Below, one piece after another: positions 1 to 8,980 of a stretch of DNA of 64,000 nt. The position numbers were made by a program, and so were the translations under genes. Position 1 is the first letter of the stretch. Each line of letters opens with the position of its first letter. The stretch is from NCBI RefSeq assembly GCF_900129965.1, contig NZ_FQXM01000017.1:1-64000 (forward strand), read 5' to 3'. The notes beneath the pieces were generated by a model, which ran no database searches, was not told where the DNA came from, and saw only the letters and a program-made list of their open reading frames with translations. The DNA comes from Clostridium grantii DSM 8605. GTDB lineage: Bacteria > Bacillota > Clostridia > Clostridiales > Clostridiaceae.

Positions 1-20
1 CTGATCGCGTACCATATTGT

Positions 21-97
21 GGTGGACGTAGTTCAGTTGGTAGAGCGCCAGATTGTGGTTCTGGTTGTCGAGGGTTCGAGCCCCTTCGTTCACCCCA
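21..97 (+). tRNA. tRNA-His (GTG)
   Basis: Complete cloverleaf with an encoded CCA end. The acceptor arm GTGGACG pairs with CGTTCAC, and an extra G at position 21 faces the C discriminator, the G-1 signature of tRNA-His. The anticodon loop reads GTG. It is the first complete gene of a tightly packed tRNA cluster. Confidence 0.95.
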
Positions 98-100
98 TAT

Positions 101-175
101 TGGGATATCGCCAAGCGGTAAGGCACAGGACTTTGACTCCTGTATTCGATGGTTCGAATCCATCTATCCCAGCCA
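101..175 (+). tRNA. tRNA-Gln (TTG)
   Basis: Cloverleaf with acceptor TGGGATA paired to TATCCCA, anticodon TTG in the loop CTTTGAC, T-arm GGTTCGAATCC and an encoded CCA. It lies 3 bp after tRNA-His, so the two are almost certainly co-transcribed. Confidence 0.95.
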
Positions 176-179
176 TTTT

Positions 180-255
180 GATTCACTAGCTCAGTCGGTA
201 GAGCACTTGACTTTTAATCAAGTTGTCCGGGGTTCGATTCCCCGGTGGATCACCA
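180..255 (+). tRNA. tRNA-Lys (TTT)
   Basis: Acceptor GATTCAC pairs with GTGGATC; the anticodon loop CTTTTAA gives TTT; T-arm GGTTCGATTCC; CCA is encoded. Four bases separate it from tRNA-Gln. Confidence 0.95.
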
Positions 256-276
256 TTTTAAAATAATAAACAACAT

Positions 277-360
277 GCAGGTGTGGCGGAATTGGCAGAC
301 GCGCTAGACTTAGGATCTAGTATCTTTGATGTGGGGGTTCGACTCCCTTCACCTGCACCA
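277..360 (+). tRNA. tRNA-Leu (TAG), copy 1
   Basis: 84-nt class II tRNA with a long variable arm. The anticodon stem CTAGA/TCTAG encloses CTTAGGA, anticodon TAG. The CCA is encoded. By eye it is identical to a second copy at 952-1035, and both are followed by two Gly tRNAs. Confidence 0.95.
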
Positions 361-383
361 ATTAATTACATAAAACAAAAGTT

Positions 384-458
384 GCGGGAGTGGCTCAGTG
401 GTAGAGCGTCACCTTGCCAAGGTGAACGTCGCGAGTTCGAATCTCGTCTTCCGCTCCA
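384..458 (+). tRNA. tRNA-Gly (GCC)
   Basis: Cloverleaf with acceptor GCGGGAG/CTTCCGC, anticodon loop TTGCCAA (GCC) and encoded CCA. Its counterpart in the duplicated triad at 1054-1128 has CCC instead. Confidence 0.95.
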
Positions 459-466
459 AAAATTAT

Positions 467-540
467 GCGGGTATTGCTTAGTGGTAAAGCTCTAGCCTTC
501 CAAGCTAGCGATGAGGGTTCGATTCCCTCTACCCGCTCCA
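467..540 (+). tRNA. tRNA-Gly (TCC), copy 1
   Basis: Acceptor GCGGGTA pairs with TACCCGC; the stem CTAGC/GCTAG encloses CTTCCAA, anticodon TCC; CCA is encoded. It appears identical to the copy at 1137-1210. Confidence 0.95.
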
Positions 541-679
541 TTTTTATTTTTTGGAGTTTTTTTATTTTTTGGAAAACTTAAATTTGAATATTCAAAGGCA
601 TACTTAAACTATTTTTAAATTTAAAGATTTTTGAAGAAAATTATCCTTAACTGTAAATTGTAGCCTATATTTTAAACAT

Positions 680-756
680 GCACTCATAGCTCAGCTGGAT
701 AGAGTTACGGACTTCGAATCCGCAGGTCGGGGGTTCAAATCCCTCTGGGTGCACCA
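680..756 (+). tRNA. tRNA-Arg (TCG)
   Basis: Acceptor GCACTCA pairs with TGGGTGC; the anticodon loop CTTCGAA gives TCG; CCA is encoded. It stands alone, 139 bp after the first block and 195 bp before the second. Confidence 0.93.
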
Positions 757-894
757 AATCAGTTCATCAGGCACAGATTTTGAGAGTTTTTCTTCGAAAA
801 ACTTTGAATTGGTCAAATAAAGTATTTAATAAAAAAGGCTATGTTTTAAAATAAATAATTCTTTAAAATTAAGTCAAAAAAACACAAAAAGTAT

Positions 895-922
895 TTGAAC
901 ATTTGATAATATATGGTATAAT
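895..922 (+). promoter_or_regulatory. sigma-A-type promoter of the second tRNA block
   Basis: TTGAAC (895-900), a 16-bp spacer and TATAAT (917-922) lie 30 bp upstream of tRNA-Leu copy 2. The box matches and short distance to the tRNA fit a stable-RNA promoter. Confidence 0.7.
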
Positions 923-951
923 GAATATTGTACAAAACTTATAATAAATAT

Positions 952-1035
952 GCAGGTGTGGCGGAATTGGCAGACGCGCTAGACTTAGGATCTAGTATCT
1001 TTGATGTGGGGGTTCGACTCCCTTCACCTGCACCA
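952..1035 (+). tRNA. tRNA-Leu (TAG), copy 2
   Basis: 84-nt class II tRNA matching the copy at 277-360, with the same TAG anticodon and encoded CCA. It is the first gene of the duplicated Leu-Gly-Gly block. Confidence 0.95.
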
Positions 1036-1053
1036 ATTACTTTAAAAAGAGCT

Positions 1054-1128
1054 GCGGGAGTGGCTCAATGGTAGAGCGCCACCTTCCCAAGGTGGATGTT
1101 GCGAGTTCGAGTCTCGTCTTCCGCTCCA
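1054..1128 (+). tRNA. tRNA-Gly (CCC)
   Basis: Very similar to the Gly(GCC) gene at 384-458, but the anticodon loop is TTCCCAA (CCC), with compensating changes in the anticodon stem and T-arm. CCA is encoded. Confidence 0.94.
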
Positions 1129-1136
1129 AAGATTAT

Positions 1137-1210
1137 GCGGGTATTGCTTAGTGGTAAAGCTCTAGCCTTCCAAGCTAGCGATGAGGGTTCGATTCCCTCT
1201 ACCCGCTCCA
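1137..1210 (+). tRNA. tRNA-Gly (TCC), copy 2
   Basis: Matches the gene at 467-540, anticodon TCC, encoded CCA. Last gene of the tRNA cluster. Confidence 0.95.
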
Positions 1211-1259
1211 TTTTTATTTTCTTAAAAGAACTTTTAGTTATTTAAATAGAAAGATTTGT

Positions 1260-1285
1260 GACTTGATAGTTGCAAGTCTTTTTTC
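1260..1285 (+). terminator. intrinsic terminator of the tRNA cluster
   Basis: A GACTTG/CAAGTC stem with a 7-nt loop is followed directly by six T. It ends the tRNA transcription unit before the AI-2E family gene. Confidence 0.7.
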
Positions 1286-1417
1286 ATATAATGTTTTAAA
1301 TTTCTATAAATATGGTAAAATAGAAAATAAGCGCTAAAAGTTTTAGGTTTAATAAAATATTAGGTATGGATCAATGATTAAACATAAATAGTATTATACA
1401 AAGGGGATGGAAATTAA

Positions 1418-2548
1418 GTGATAAAGTACATAGATAAAAGGAAAGTAGTTACTTACACCACAATTATAATTATATCTATAGTTGTATATATGTTTTTCAA
1501 TAATTTCACCAATGTAAAAGAATTTTTATTTTCAGCCGTAGCAGTTATATCTCCAATAATTATTGGGTTTATATTTGCTTATGTTATTAATATTCCAATG
1601 AAATTTTTGGAGGAAAATCTTTTACATAAAGTTAAATTATCTAAAAGTTTAAAAAGGATAGTGGCATTATTACTGACTATAGTAGCTTTTGTTGCATTAG
1701 TAGTAGTTATATTCTCTTTCGCTATTCCTCAATTAGTGGATAGTATAAATATTTTAGTGGATAATATTCCAGGATATATAAAGATAGTTCAAACATATTC
1801 TAATTCTATTTTAGTTGAGTATAACTTAAGTACAGAAATTACAAAAAAAATTGTGGAATCATGGAATGAATTACTTACTGGATTGAGTAGTATAATAATG
1901 AGTGTAGTAGAGTCTGTGTATGGTTTTGCAGGGGACTTATTTTCAGGGATTTTTAATGCCTTACTTAGCTTTATATTGGCTATTTATATGTTGATTAGCA
2001 AAGAAAAATTAACTTTGTTACTTAAACGGGTATTATATGCATTTATTCCTATAAAGGTATCTAATAGATTTATGAAACTTTTAGCAATTTTAAATAAATC
2101 TTTTGAAAACTTTATAAGAGGACAAATAGTCGAAGCTTTTATCATTGGAACTATATGTTTTGTTGGTATGAGTATTTTTGGATTTCAATATGCACTTTTA
2201 ATTAGTGTTATAATAGGCATAACAAATATGATACCTATGTTTGGTCCTTATATTGGAGGAACACCATCCTTTCTTATTCTTGTAATGGTGGATCCAGTAA
2301 AAGCAATTTGGTTTGTGGTTTTCTTAATAGTGTTACAACAAGTGGAAGGGAATATAATATATCCAAGGGTTGTTGGAACTTCTATGGGTTTATCAGGTTT
2401 TTGGGTGCTTATTGCAGTAATTGTAGGTAATAATTTATTTGGTATTGTAGGCATTATAATAGGAATACCGATATTCTCAACAATATATACTATTGTTAGG
2501 GAATTTACCGCTGAAAGATTGAAAGAAAAAGAGATTAAGATAATATAG
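1418..2548 (+). CDS. AI-2E family transporter (permease)
   Basis: 376-residue polytopic membrane protein starting at GTG behind AAGGGGATGG. About eight hydrophobic segments are visible: two N-terminal helices, a helix near residues 85-105, a hydrophilic stretch with amphipathic helices (110-160), and a dense C-terminal block (230-350) containing the glycine-rich GPYIGGTPSF-type loop typical of the AI-2E/PerM (UPF0118) family. Members act in autoinducer-2 export, Na+/H+ exchange or sporulation membrane functions; the substrate cannot be told here. It is followed 27 bp later by a diguanylate cyclase gene and is probably co-transcribed with it. Confidence 0.85.
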   Translation: MIKYIDKRKVVTYTTIIIISIVVYMFFNNFTNVKEFLFSAVAVISPIIIGFIFAYVINIPMKFLEENLLHKVKLSKSLKRIVALLLTIVAFVALVVVIFSFAIPQLVDSINILVDNIPGYIKIVQTYSNSILVEYNLSTEITKKIVESWNELLTGLSSIIMSVVESVYGFAGDLFSGIFNALLSFILAIYMLISKEKLTLLLKRVLYAFIPIKVSNRFMKLLAILNKSFENFIRGQIVEAFIIGTICFVGMSIFGFQYALLISVIIGITNMIPMFGPYIGGTPSFLILVMVDPVKAIWFVVFLIVLQQVEGNIIYPRVVGTSMGLSGFWVLIAVIVGNNLFGIVGIIIGIPIFSTIYTIVREFTAERLKEKEIKII

Positions 2549-2575
2549 TTAATAATAGTAAAAGTGAGGTTTGTT

Positions 2576-3559
2576 ATGATTGATAAAAGTAATGATATTT
2601 GTAGGAAAAAGCTTTTAGATGAAGAAATAGAAGAAAAGATTTGGTTGCTGTCAACAATAATAGATAGTTCGCCAGATATTAGTATATTTGTTTTGGATAA
2701 AGAATACAATTATCTATTTTTTAATCAAAAATATAAAGATATCATGAAGAGTATTGGTAGAAATAACATTGAAATTGGTATGAATGCGCTTAATGCTATA
2801 TATGAAGATGAAGATAGAAATAAACTTAAGAAATCTTTTGATAAATCTCTAGGGGGAGAACCTTTTGATACCATAGATCAATATAAGAATGAAAAATTAA
2901 ATGGATTTTTCTGGAGGAATTATTTTGCTCCATTAAGATCTAAAAAAGATGAAGTCATTGGGTTAACTTGTTTTGTACTAAATATTACGGATAGAAAAAT
3001 TGCAGAGATTGAAAATGAAAAAATTTTAAAAGAAAAAAATATGATTTTAAAAGAATTACAAGAAAAAAATGAAATGCTAAAAATTCTATCTGAAACAGAT
3101 GATTTAACAGGATTAAAAAATAAAAAGTATATTTTAGATAGAATAGAAATGCAAATAGCAAAATCTAATAGGTATGATTATGTTTTTTCAATTATAGTTA
3201 TTGATATAGACAAATTTAAAAAGATTAATGATAATTATGGTCATCTTATTGGGGATGAGGTTTTAGAAACCTTAGGTAAGAAAATAAAAAATAGTCTCAG
3301 AAAAGTAGATGAAGTAGGACGATTTGGTGGAGAAGAGTTTATAGTTCTATTACCGCATATAAATAAAGAGGATGGATTTAAAGTAGCAGAGAAAATTAGG
3401 AAAAATATTGCTGACTTACAATGGGGATTTGAAGTTAGGATAACAATAAGTAGTGGAGTAGCGCAATATAGTAATGAAACCAAAGAGAGTTTAATAAACA
3501 GAGCGGATAAGAAATTATATGAAGCAAAAAAAAGTGGTAGAAATAAAACGGAAGTTTAA
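2576..3559 (+). CDS. PAS-GGDEF diguanylate cyclase
   Basis: 327-residue cytoplasmic protein that should make c-di-GMP from two GTP. A PAS sensor domain occupies about residues 25-145, a short coiled coil about 148-172, and a GGDEF domain the rest. The active-site loop reads GGEEF, a functional variant, and an RKVD I-site sits exactly five residues upstream, so product inhibition is expected. I chose the ATG at 2576 over the GTG at 2564 because the GTGAGGT there is the Shine-Dalgarno itself. No transmembrane segment is visible, so the signal sensed is intracellular and unknown. Confidence 0.88.
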   Translation: MIDKSNDICRKKLLDEEIEEKIWLLSTIIDSSPDISIFVLDKEYNYLFFNQKYKDIMKSIGRNNIEIGMNALNAIYEDEDRNKLKKSFDKSLGGEPFDTIDQYKNEKLNGFFWRNYFAPLRSKKDEVIGLTCFVLNITDRKIAEIENEKILKEKNMILKELQEKNEMLKILSETDDLTGLKNKKYILDRIEMQIAKSNRYDYVFSIIVIDIDKFKKINDNYGHLIGDEVLETLGKKIKNSLRKVDEVGRFGGEEFIVLLPHINKEDGFKVAEKIRKNIADLQWGFEVRITISSGVAQYSNETKESLINRADKKLYEAKKSGRNKTEV

Positions 3560-3563
3560 AAAT

Positions 3564-3598
3564 AGTGGGTCAGCTTTAGCTGTCCCACTTAATTTATT
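3564..3598. terminator. bidirectional terminator
   Basis: An 11-bp imperfect stem (AGTGGG, one mismatch, CAGC) with a TTTA loop lies between two convergent genes. T-rich sequence follows on both strands, so it can end both the GGDEF gene and the ZIP gene. Confidence 0.7.
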
Positions 3599-3621
3599 TA
3601 ACCATAAAAATATCAACTGAT

Positions 3622-4434
3622 CTAACCTAATGCTACATCTAAAATCATCATAACAGCAAATCCTACCATACAACCTATAGTTGCAATATCAGTTTTCTTA
3701 TCTTGTTGTGCTTCAGGTATAAGCTCTTCAACTACTACATAAATCATTGCACCTGCGGCAAAAGCAAGAGCATATGGAAGTATAGGTCTCATGAATATTA
3801 CAGCAGCTGCACCTATTACACCGGCTATAGGTTCTACAATTCCTGATGCTTGACCGTATACAAAAGATTTTGTTCTAGAAAAACCCTCTCTTCTTAAAGG
3901 AATTGAAACTGCTGCGCCTTCAGGAAAGTTTTGAAGTCCGATCCCAATAGCAAGAGCAATAGCACCTGCTAAACTTGCGGAAGGTATTCCTGATGCTACT
4001 GCACCAAAAGCTACTCCCACAGCTAATCCTTCGGGTATATTATGAAGAGTAATTGCAAGTACCAATAAAATACTTCGTTGCCAACTAGTTTTAATTCCCT
4101 CTGCTTCTGAAACGTCTAGGCCTAGATGTAAATGAGGTAATATTTTATCTACTAGGAATAAAAAAGCACCTCCAGCCAAAAATCCAACAGCAGCTGGAAT
4201 CCAAGGTAAAATACCCATTTCTTCTGATAAATCTATAGCTGGAGCAAGTAAAGACCAAAAACTGGCAGCTATCATAACTCCAGCAGCAAATCCTAACATT
4301 CCATTTAAAACATTACGATTAATTGACTTAAAAAAGAAAACTAATGATGCCCCTAAAGCAGTTACTCCCCATGTAAATAAAGTAGCTATTAATGCCTGTG
4401 TAACTGGGGGAAATTGTTGAAACCATATTACCAT
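3622..4434 (-). CDS. ZIP family metal transporter
   Basis: 270-residue, mostly hydrophobic protein with eight predicted membrane segments. The two ZIP signatures are present: HNIPEGLAVG in helix IV and LQNFPEGAAVS in helix V, whose His/Asn/Glu residues form the binuclear metal site. The family (GufA/ZupT type) imports Zn2+ and other divalent metals. The start is placed at the ATG preceded by AAGGAGG with 7-nt spacing; a longer reading frame would translate that Shine-Dalgarno as protein. It is a single-gene unit on the minus strand. Confidence 0.9.
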   Translation of the reverse strand: MVIWFQQFPPVTQALIATLFTWGVTALGASLVFFFKSINRNVLNGMLGFAAGVMIAASFWSLLAPAIDLSEEMGILPWIPAAVGFLAGGAFLFLVDKILPHLHLGLDVSEAEGIKTSWQRSILLVLAITLHNIPEGLAVGVAFGAVASGIPSASLAGAIALAIGIGLQNFPEGAAVSIPLRREGFSRTKSFVYGQASGIVEPIAGVIGAAAVIFMRPILPYALAFAAGAMIYVVVEELIPEAQQDKKTDIATIGCMVGFAVMMILDVALG

Positions 4435-4655
4435 AATAAAACCTCCTTGCATAAAATATTAGAACTAACAAATAATAATTATTATTTATAGTATTAGAAT
4501 AACATAAGTAACAGATTTTTTATATAAAATATAATTAAATTTTTAATTATATTTTTCTACAGTATTAACTACTTTTATATGTAATATTATTGAAAAGAAA
4601 AAATAAAGTTCTTAACAAAGTATATATTTAAAAAGAATACAAATATATACTTATA

Positions 4656-4704
4656 TTAAATAATTTTAACATAAAAAGAAAAATATTATGTTAAAATTAT
4701 TTAA
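4656..4704. repeat. 19-bp perfect inverted repeat in the yfkN upstream region
   Basis: Positions 4656-4674 and 4686-4704 are perfect reverse complements around an 11-nt A-rich loop. It sits in the 418-bp divergent gap between the ZIP gene and the nucleotidase gene. A TATAAT at 4711-4716 and an AAGGAGGG at 4723-4730 follow. No T-tract follows on the plus strand, so a classic terminator is unlikely; an operator or a leader hairpin fits better. The rest of the gap is AT-rich with no gene I can support firmly. Confidence 0.6.
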
Positions 4705-4852
4705 TTATGATATAATATTTTTAAGGAGGGATTTTTAAATTTTACAAAAGCTAATTCTAGCGCACGTAAATGCAGAGCAAAGTAAATGTTTACATGGTGT
4801 AATAAATGATGAAAACTTATCAAAAACTTAATAAATTATGGGGGAATGTATT

Positions 4853-7800
4853 TTGAAAAGTTATATTAAATCTAAAAAATCAAAAAAAATCACATCATTA
4901 GCTATGGTCATTGCGTTGTTGTTTAGCATAATCACACCAACAACAGTTAAGGCAATAGAAAGTCTGGAAACGGTTACAATCCAAATTCTTGCAACAAGTG
5001 ATGCTCATGGTAGATTTTTGCCATATGATTATGCAATTAATGCAGTGGATAATTCAGGAAGTTTAGCACAGATTGCTACTGCAGTAAAAGAGTTAAGAGA
5101 AAAAAATGCAAATACTATTTTAATTGATAATGGTGATACTGTTCAGGATAATTCACAGGGTTTATTTTTAGATAACTCTAAAAATTTAAACGGAATAAAC
5201 CCTATGGTATTAGCTATGAATGAAATAGGATATGATGCATGGAATTTAGGAAATCATGAGTTCAATTATGGAATCGGTACCATAAAGGAAATTTCTAGTA
5301 AATTTACTGGAACGGTTCTATGTGGAAATGTAGCAAGTAAATCAGATGGGGAAACATTAGGTGCACCTTATGCAATTGTAGAAAAAGAAGGTGTAAAAGT
5401 TGCAATAATTGGTATGGTTACACCAAATATTGATAGATGGGATTCAGTGAATTTAGCAGATTATAATGTGTTAGATGCAGTTGAAGAAACTCAAAAGGCA
5501 ATAGCTGCAGCTAAGTTAGATGGAGCGCAGGTATTTATAGCAGCACAACATATGGGTCTTGACCAAGAGTATGGAGTAGCAAATTCAGGAGTTACAGAAA
5601 TTGCAAATTCATGTCCTGAATTAACAGCTATAATTGCTGGACATGCTCATTCTATAGTAAATAAAAGTATAAATGGAGTACTAATTGTAGAACCGGGTAA
5701 ATATGTTCAAAATTTATCTAAAATAGAGATCGTATTGACAAAACAATCAGATGGAAGCTTTTCTATTCAAGATAAAGCTACAGATGTAAAAGGAAGTAAT
5801 ATTGCAATGGCGGGTAAATATGGTAATCCTATTTATTATGCTGTAGATACCGACCTAGAAACAAAATTAAATCCGTATCATGAAATAGCATTAGCGGATG
5901 CTAACACTGTAATAGGTGAACTTAAAGGGGGAGATTTAGTTACAGCTGATGAAGTTACTGGAATCCCTACAGCTCAAATTCAACCAACAGCTATGATTGA
6001 ATTGATTAATAAAGTTCAAATGTATTATGGAAAAGAAATATCTCCTGATAATAAAGCAGTAGATGTATCAGCAGCAGCAGCGTTCCAAAGTAATGCAAAT
6101 ATCAAAGAAGGACAAATAAAAAAATCTGATACTTCATTAATCTATAAGTACGACAATACATTATACATACTTGAAGTTACAGGAAAACAATTAAAAGAAT
6201 ATATGGAGTGGTCAGCTAATTACTATAATATGTACAAAGCTGGAGATTTAACTGTATCTTTTAATCCAACAGTTAAGGGATATAACTATGATATGTTTTC
6301 AGGAGTTAAATATAATGTAGATATATCTAAAGCCAGTGGTAGTAGAATAGTAAATTTAACAAAGAATGATGGAACAGCTATAAAAGATGAAGATATCTTA
6401 AGACTTGCTGTAAACAATTATAGAGCTACAACAAATATATTGGCATCAACATCAGCAATAATTACAAAAGATGGCGATTATCCTAAGGTGATTGTTAAAT
6501 CAGAAGATGTTATGGGTGATGCAGGTAGAGTAAGAGATTTAATAAGAGATTATATAGTTGATGTAAAAGGTGGAGTTATAACACCTGAATATGATAAAAA
6601 TTGGAGTATTATCGGGAATAACTGGGATTTGCAAGAAAGAGCAGCGGCAGTAAAAGCTATCAATGAGAGTAAATTAGAATTGCCAGCTTCAGATGATGGT
6701 AAGTCATGGAATGCAAAAGCTGTTACTTATAATGATTTAGTAAATGCAAATAAAATTAAGCATATTAATATACTTTCCTTCAATGATTTCCATGGAGCGG
6801 TAGAAAATTCAGGGAAGAATTCAGGAATAGCAAAATTTGCTGGAGAAATAAATAGAATTAAAAATACAAATCCGGATACTTTGGTAGTTTCTGCAGGAGA
6901 CAGTTTCCAAGGAAGTGCTATGTCAAACTTAACATATGGTGCTCCTGTAAATGAATTTATGAAATATGTAGGGGTAACTGCTTCTGCGGTAGGAAACCAT
7001 GAATTTGATTGGGGTATAGATAAAATAGCTCAATGGTCAAAAGATGGTGAATATGATTTCTTAGCTTCAAATATTTACAGTAAAACCACAAGTGAGCCTG
7101 TAACTTGGGCAAAAGCTTATAAAATTGTGGATATTGGAGGAATAAAAGTAGGATTAATAGGCCTTGCAACTCCAGAAACTGAATTTAAAACAAAAACTGA
7201 AAATGTTAAGGATCTTGAATTTAAAGACCCAATAGAATCAGCAAAACTTTGGGCTACAAAACTTAAAGATGGTTCTCTTCCAGAAGGTAAAGCTGATGTA
7301 GTAATTGCATTAACACATTTAGGGGCTTTCCAAGACTCTACTACAAAAGTAATAACTGGAGAAGCAGCAGACCTTGCAAATGCAAATACTGGAGTAGATG
7401 CTATTGTTAGTGCACACACACATCAAACTGTTTCCGGAAAAGTTAATAATACACCAATAGTACAAGCTTATTATTCAGGAAGAACTTTAGCAAGATTAAC
7501 AATCGATGTAGATACTACTACAGGAAAAATTACAACGATAGAACCTACAGTAGATAATTTATATAGTAGATCTTCTACATTGATAGAAGACAGTGGTGCA
7601 AAAGAAATTGAAAATAAATATGTATCAGAACTTGCACCTATACTAAATCAAGTTATTGCAACAACAGAAAAAGATTTAACTCATAATAAATTAACTGAAG
7701 GAACATCAATTCTTGGAGCTTGGACTTGTGACGTTATGAAAAAAGCAGCAGGGACTGAAATTGGAATAACAAACGGTGGGGGACTTAGAACTTCGATTTT

Positions 7801-8938
7801 AAAAGGAAATATTACAATGGGCAATATGTATGAAGTGATGCCTTTTGATAATACTTTAGTTACAATGAAATTGAAGGGTTCAGACCTTAAAAGGGTTTTA
7901 GAAAATGGTATTGGTAACGATAGTATTGGATGGGTACAAGTTACTGGTATAAAAGCTTATTATGATTTAAATAGAACATTTGGCGATAGAATAACAAGTA
8001 TAGTATTATCAAATAATAAAAAAATAGATATGAATGAATACTATACAGTAGTAACAAATGATTTTATGGCTACAGGAGGAGATAAATACGACTTTACAGG
8101 GGCAACTAATGTGGTTGATACACAAATTCCTATTAGAGATGCACTTGTAAATGAGTTAAAAGCAGTTAAGAGCTTAAATTATATTTATGAAACCTCTCTT
8201 GTAAATGGAGTAAAACCAGAAGTGGAAACACCAGAAACAGAAACACCAGAAACAGAAACACCAGAAGTAGAAACACCGGGAGTGGAAACACCAGGAGTAG
8301 GAACACCAGAAGTAGAAATACCAGCCGTAAAAATACCAGAAGCAAAAGATATAATTGATATTACAAAGAATAGTTTAGTAGGAAAATCATATTTTGAATC
8401 TTCAATTGGGAAAAATAAATCTATTAAATTTGTTGGTAATGGTATTACATGGGAATTTAATGGATTAGATTTGAATAAAGATTTTGTGGCAGCTATGACT
8501 GATATTGATTTATCTATGGAAACTCCATCTGATGAATTAAAAGGAAAAATCAAAGATAAAGTTAAAGCAATGGTTGGTAAAGATGTACCATTATATGCAT
8601 TCTCATTAACTTGCGATGGACAATTACCAGGAAAAGCTTCAGTTACAGTATTTGTTGGTAATGACTGGGCTAATAAAACAATAGATGTAGCAAGATACTA
8701 TTCAGATAAAAACACATATGAAATAGTAGATACTGTTAAAGTAGATAAAAATGGGTATATGACGTTTACTACGGATCATTGTAGTGATTACTTTATAACT
8801 GAAACTTCTGTTGCAAAATTACCTAAAACAGGGTCAAATGTTGATACTTCAGTACTTGTAACATTAGGAAGTATGATGACAATGGTAGGATTTGCTTTAT
8901 TTATGGCAAATAGAAAGAAAGAAGAAGAAGTAGCTTAA
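4853..8938 (+). CDS. cell-wall-anchored double 5'-nucleotidase / 2',3'-cyclic nucleotide phosphodiesterase (YfkN-like)
   Basis: 1361-residue secreted protein that should strip phosphate from nucleotides outside the cell. Order: Sec signal peptide (about 1-34), first metallophosphoesterase (D50/H52, GDT, GNHEF, GHAH), first 5'-nucleotidase C domain (about 330-560), second metallophosphoesterase (FNDFHG, AGDSFQG, GNHEFDWG, SAHTH), second nucleotidase C domain (NGGGLR, MPFDNTLV), a PEVET-type pentapeptide repeat spacer, a C-terminal domain, then LPKTG, a membrane helix and a basic tail for sortase anchoring. I prefer the TTG at 4853 because GGGGGA lies 7 nt upstream; the ATG at 4838 has no site. 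B. subtilis YfkN has the same duplicated layout. Confidence 0.9.
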   Translation: MKSYIKSKKSKKITSLAMVIALLFSIITPTTVKAIESLETVTIQILATSDAHGRFLPYDYAINAVDNSGSLAQIATAVKELREKNANTILIDNGDTVQDNSQGLFLDNSKNLNGINPMVLAMNEIGYDAWNLGNHEFNYGIGTIKEISSKFTGTVLCGNVASKSDGETLGAPYAIVEKEGVKVAIIGMVTPNIDRWDSVNLADYNVLDAVEETQKAIAAAKLDGAQVFIAAQHMGLDQEYGVANSGVTEIANSCPELTAIIAGHAHSIVNKSINGVLIVEPGKYVQNLSKIEIVLTKQSDGSFSIQDKATDVKGSNIAMAGKYGNPIYYAVDTDLETKLNPYHEIALADANTVIGELKGGDLVTADEVTGIPTAQIQPTAMIELINKVQMYYGKEISPDNKAVDVSAAAAFQSNANIKEGQIKKSDTSLIYKYDNTLYILEVTGKQLKEYMEWSANYYNMYKAGDLTVSFNPTVKGYNYDMFSGVKYNVDISKASGSRIVNLTKNDGTAIKDEDILRLAVNNYRATTNILASTSAIITKDGDYPKVIVKSEDVMGDAGRVRDLIRDYIVDVKGGVITPEYDKNWSIIGNNWDLQERAAAVKAINESKLELPASDDGKSWNAKAVTYNDLVNANKIKHINILSFNDFHGAVENSGKNSGIAKFAGEINRIKNTNPDTLVVSAGDSFQGSAMSNLTYGAPVNEFMKYVGVTASAVGNHEFDWGIDKIAQWSKDGEYDFLASNIYSKTTSEPVTWAKAYKIVDIGGIKVGLIGLATPETEFKTKTENVKDLEFKDPIESAKLWATKLKDGSLPEGKADVVIALTHLGAFQDSTTKVITGEAADLANANTGVDAIVSAHTHQTVSGKVNNTPIVQAYYSGRTLARLTIDVDTTTGKITTIEPTVDNLYSRSSTLIEDSGAKEIENKYVSELAPILNQVIATTEKDLTHNKLTEGTSILGAWTCDVMKKAAGTEIGITNGGGLRTSILKGNITMGNMYEVMPFDNTLVTMKLKGSDLKRVLENGIGNDSIGWVQVTGIKAYYDLNRTFGDRITSIVLSNNKKIDMNEYYTVVTNDFMATGGDKYDFTGATNVVDTQIPIRDALVNELKAVKSLNYIYETSLVNGVKPEVETPETETPETETPEVETPGVETPGVGTPEVEIPAVKIPEAKDIIDITKNSLVGKSYFESSIGKNKSIKFVGNGITWEFNGLDLNKDFVAAMTDIDLSMETPSDELKGKIKDKVKAMVGKDVPLYAFSLTCDGQLPGKASVTVFVGNDWANKTIDVARYYSDKNTYEIVDTVKVDKNGYMTFTTDHCSDYFITETSVAKLPKTGSNVDTSVLVTLGSMMTMVGFALFMANRKKEEEVA
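8216..8345 (+). repeat. 15-bp tandem repeat encoding PEVET-like pentapeptides
   Basis: About nine imperfect 15-bp units encode PEVET/PETET/PGVET/PEVEI variants inside the nucleotidase gene. The acidic, proline-rich stretch probably spans the peptidoglycan between the enzyme domains and the LPKTG anchor. Such in-frame repeats often vary in number between strains. Confidence 0.85.
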
Positions 8939-8947
8939 TAATAAAGG

Positions 8948-8980
8948 GTTGAGATTATAAAAATCTCAACTTTTTTATTT
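8948..8980. terminator. terminator after the nucleotidase gene
   Basis: GTTGAGATT pairs with AATCTCAAC, followed by six T and ATTT. It overlaps the last codons of the convergent LysM gene. Confidence 0.8.

Noticed and set aside
1..14. Possible 3' end of another tRNA (sequence ending in ACCA)
   Set aside because: Only 14 bases are in the window, so neither the cloverleaf nor the anticodon can be checked.
283..495. 70-codon open frame
   Set aside because: It runs across tRNA-Leu and both tRNA-Gly genes and has no ribosome binding site.
785..803. Terminator between tRNA-Arg and the second tRNA block
   Set aside because: AGTTTTTC/GAAAAACT forms a weak AT-rich hairpin with no T-tract after it.
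4745..4815. c-di-GMP riboswitch upstream of the nucleotidase gene
   Set aside because: The GCGCAC...GCAGAGCAAAG stretch looked suggestive, but the GEMM core (GGGCAAACC, GGACGCAAAGCC) is absent.
8185..8553. Minus-strand frame of Ser/Gly/Val repeats
   Set aside because: Product of the PEVET repeat read backwards.
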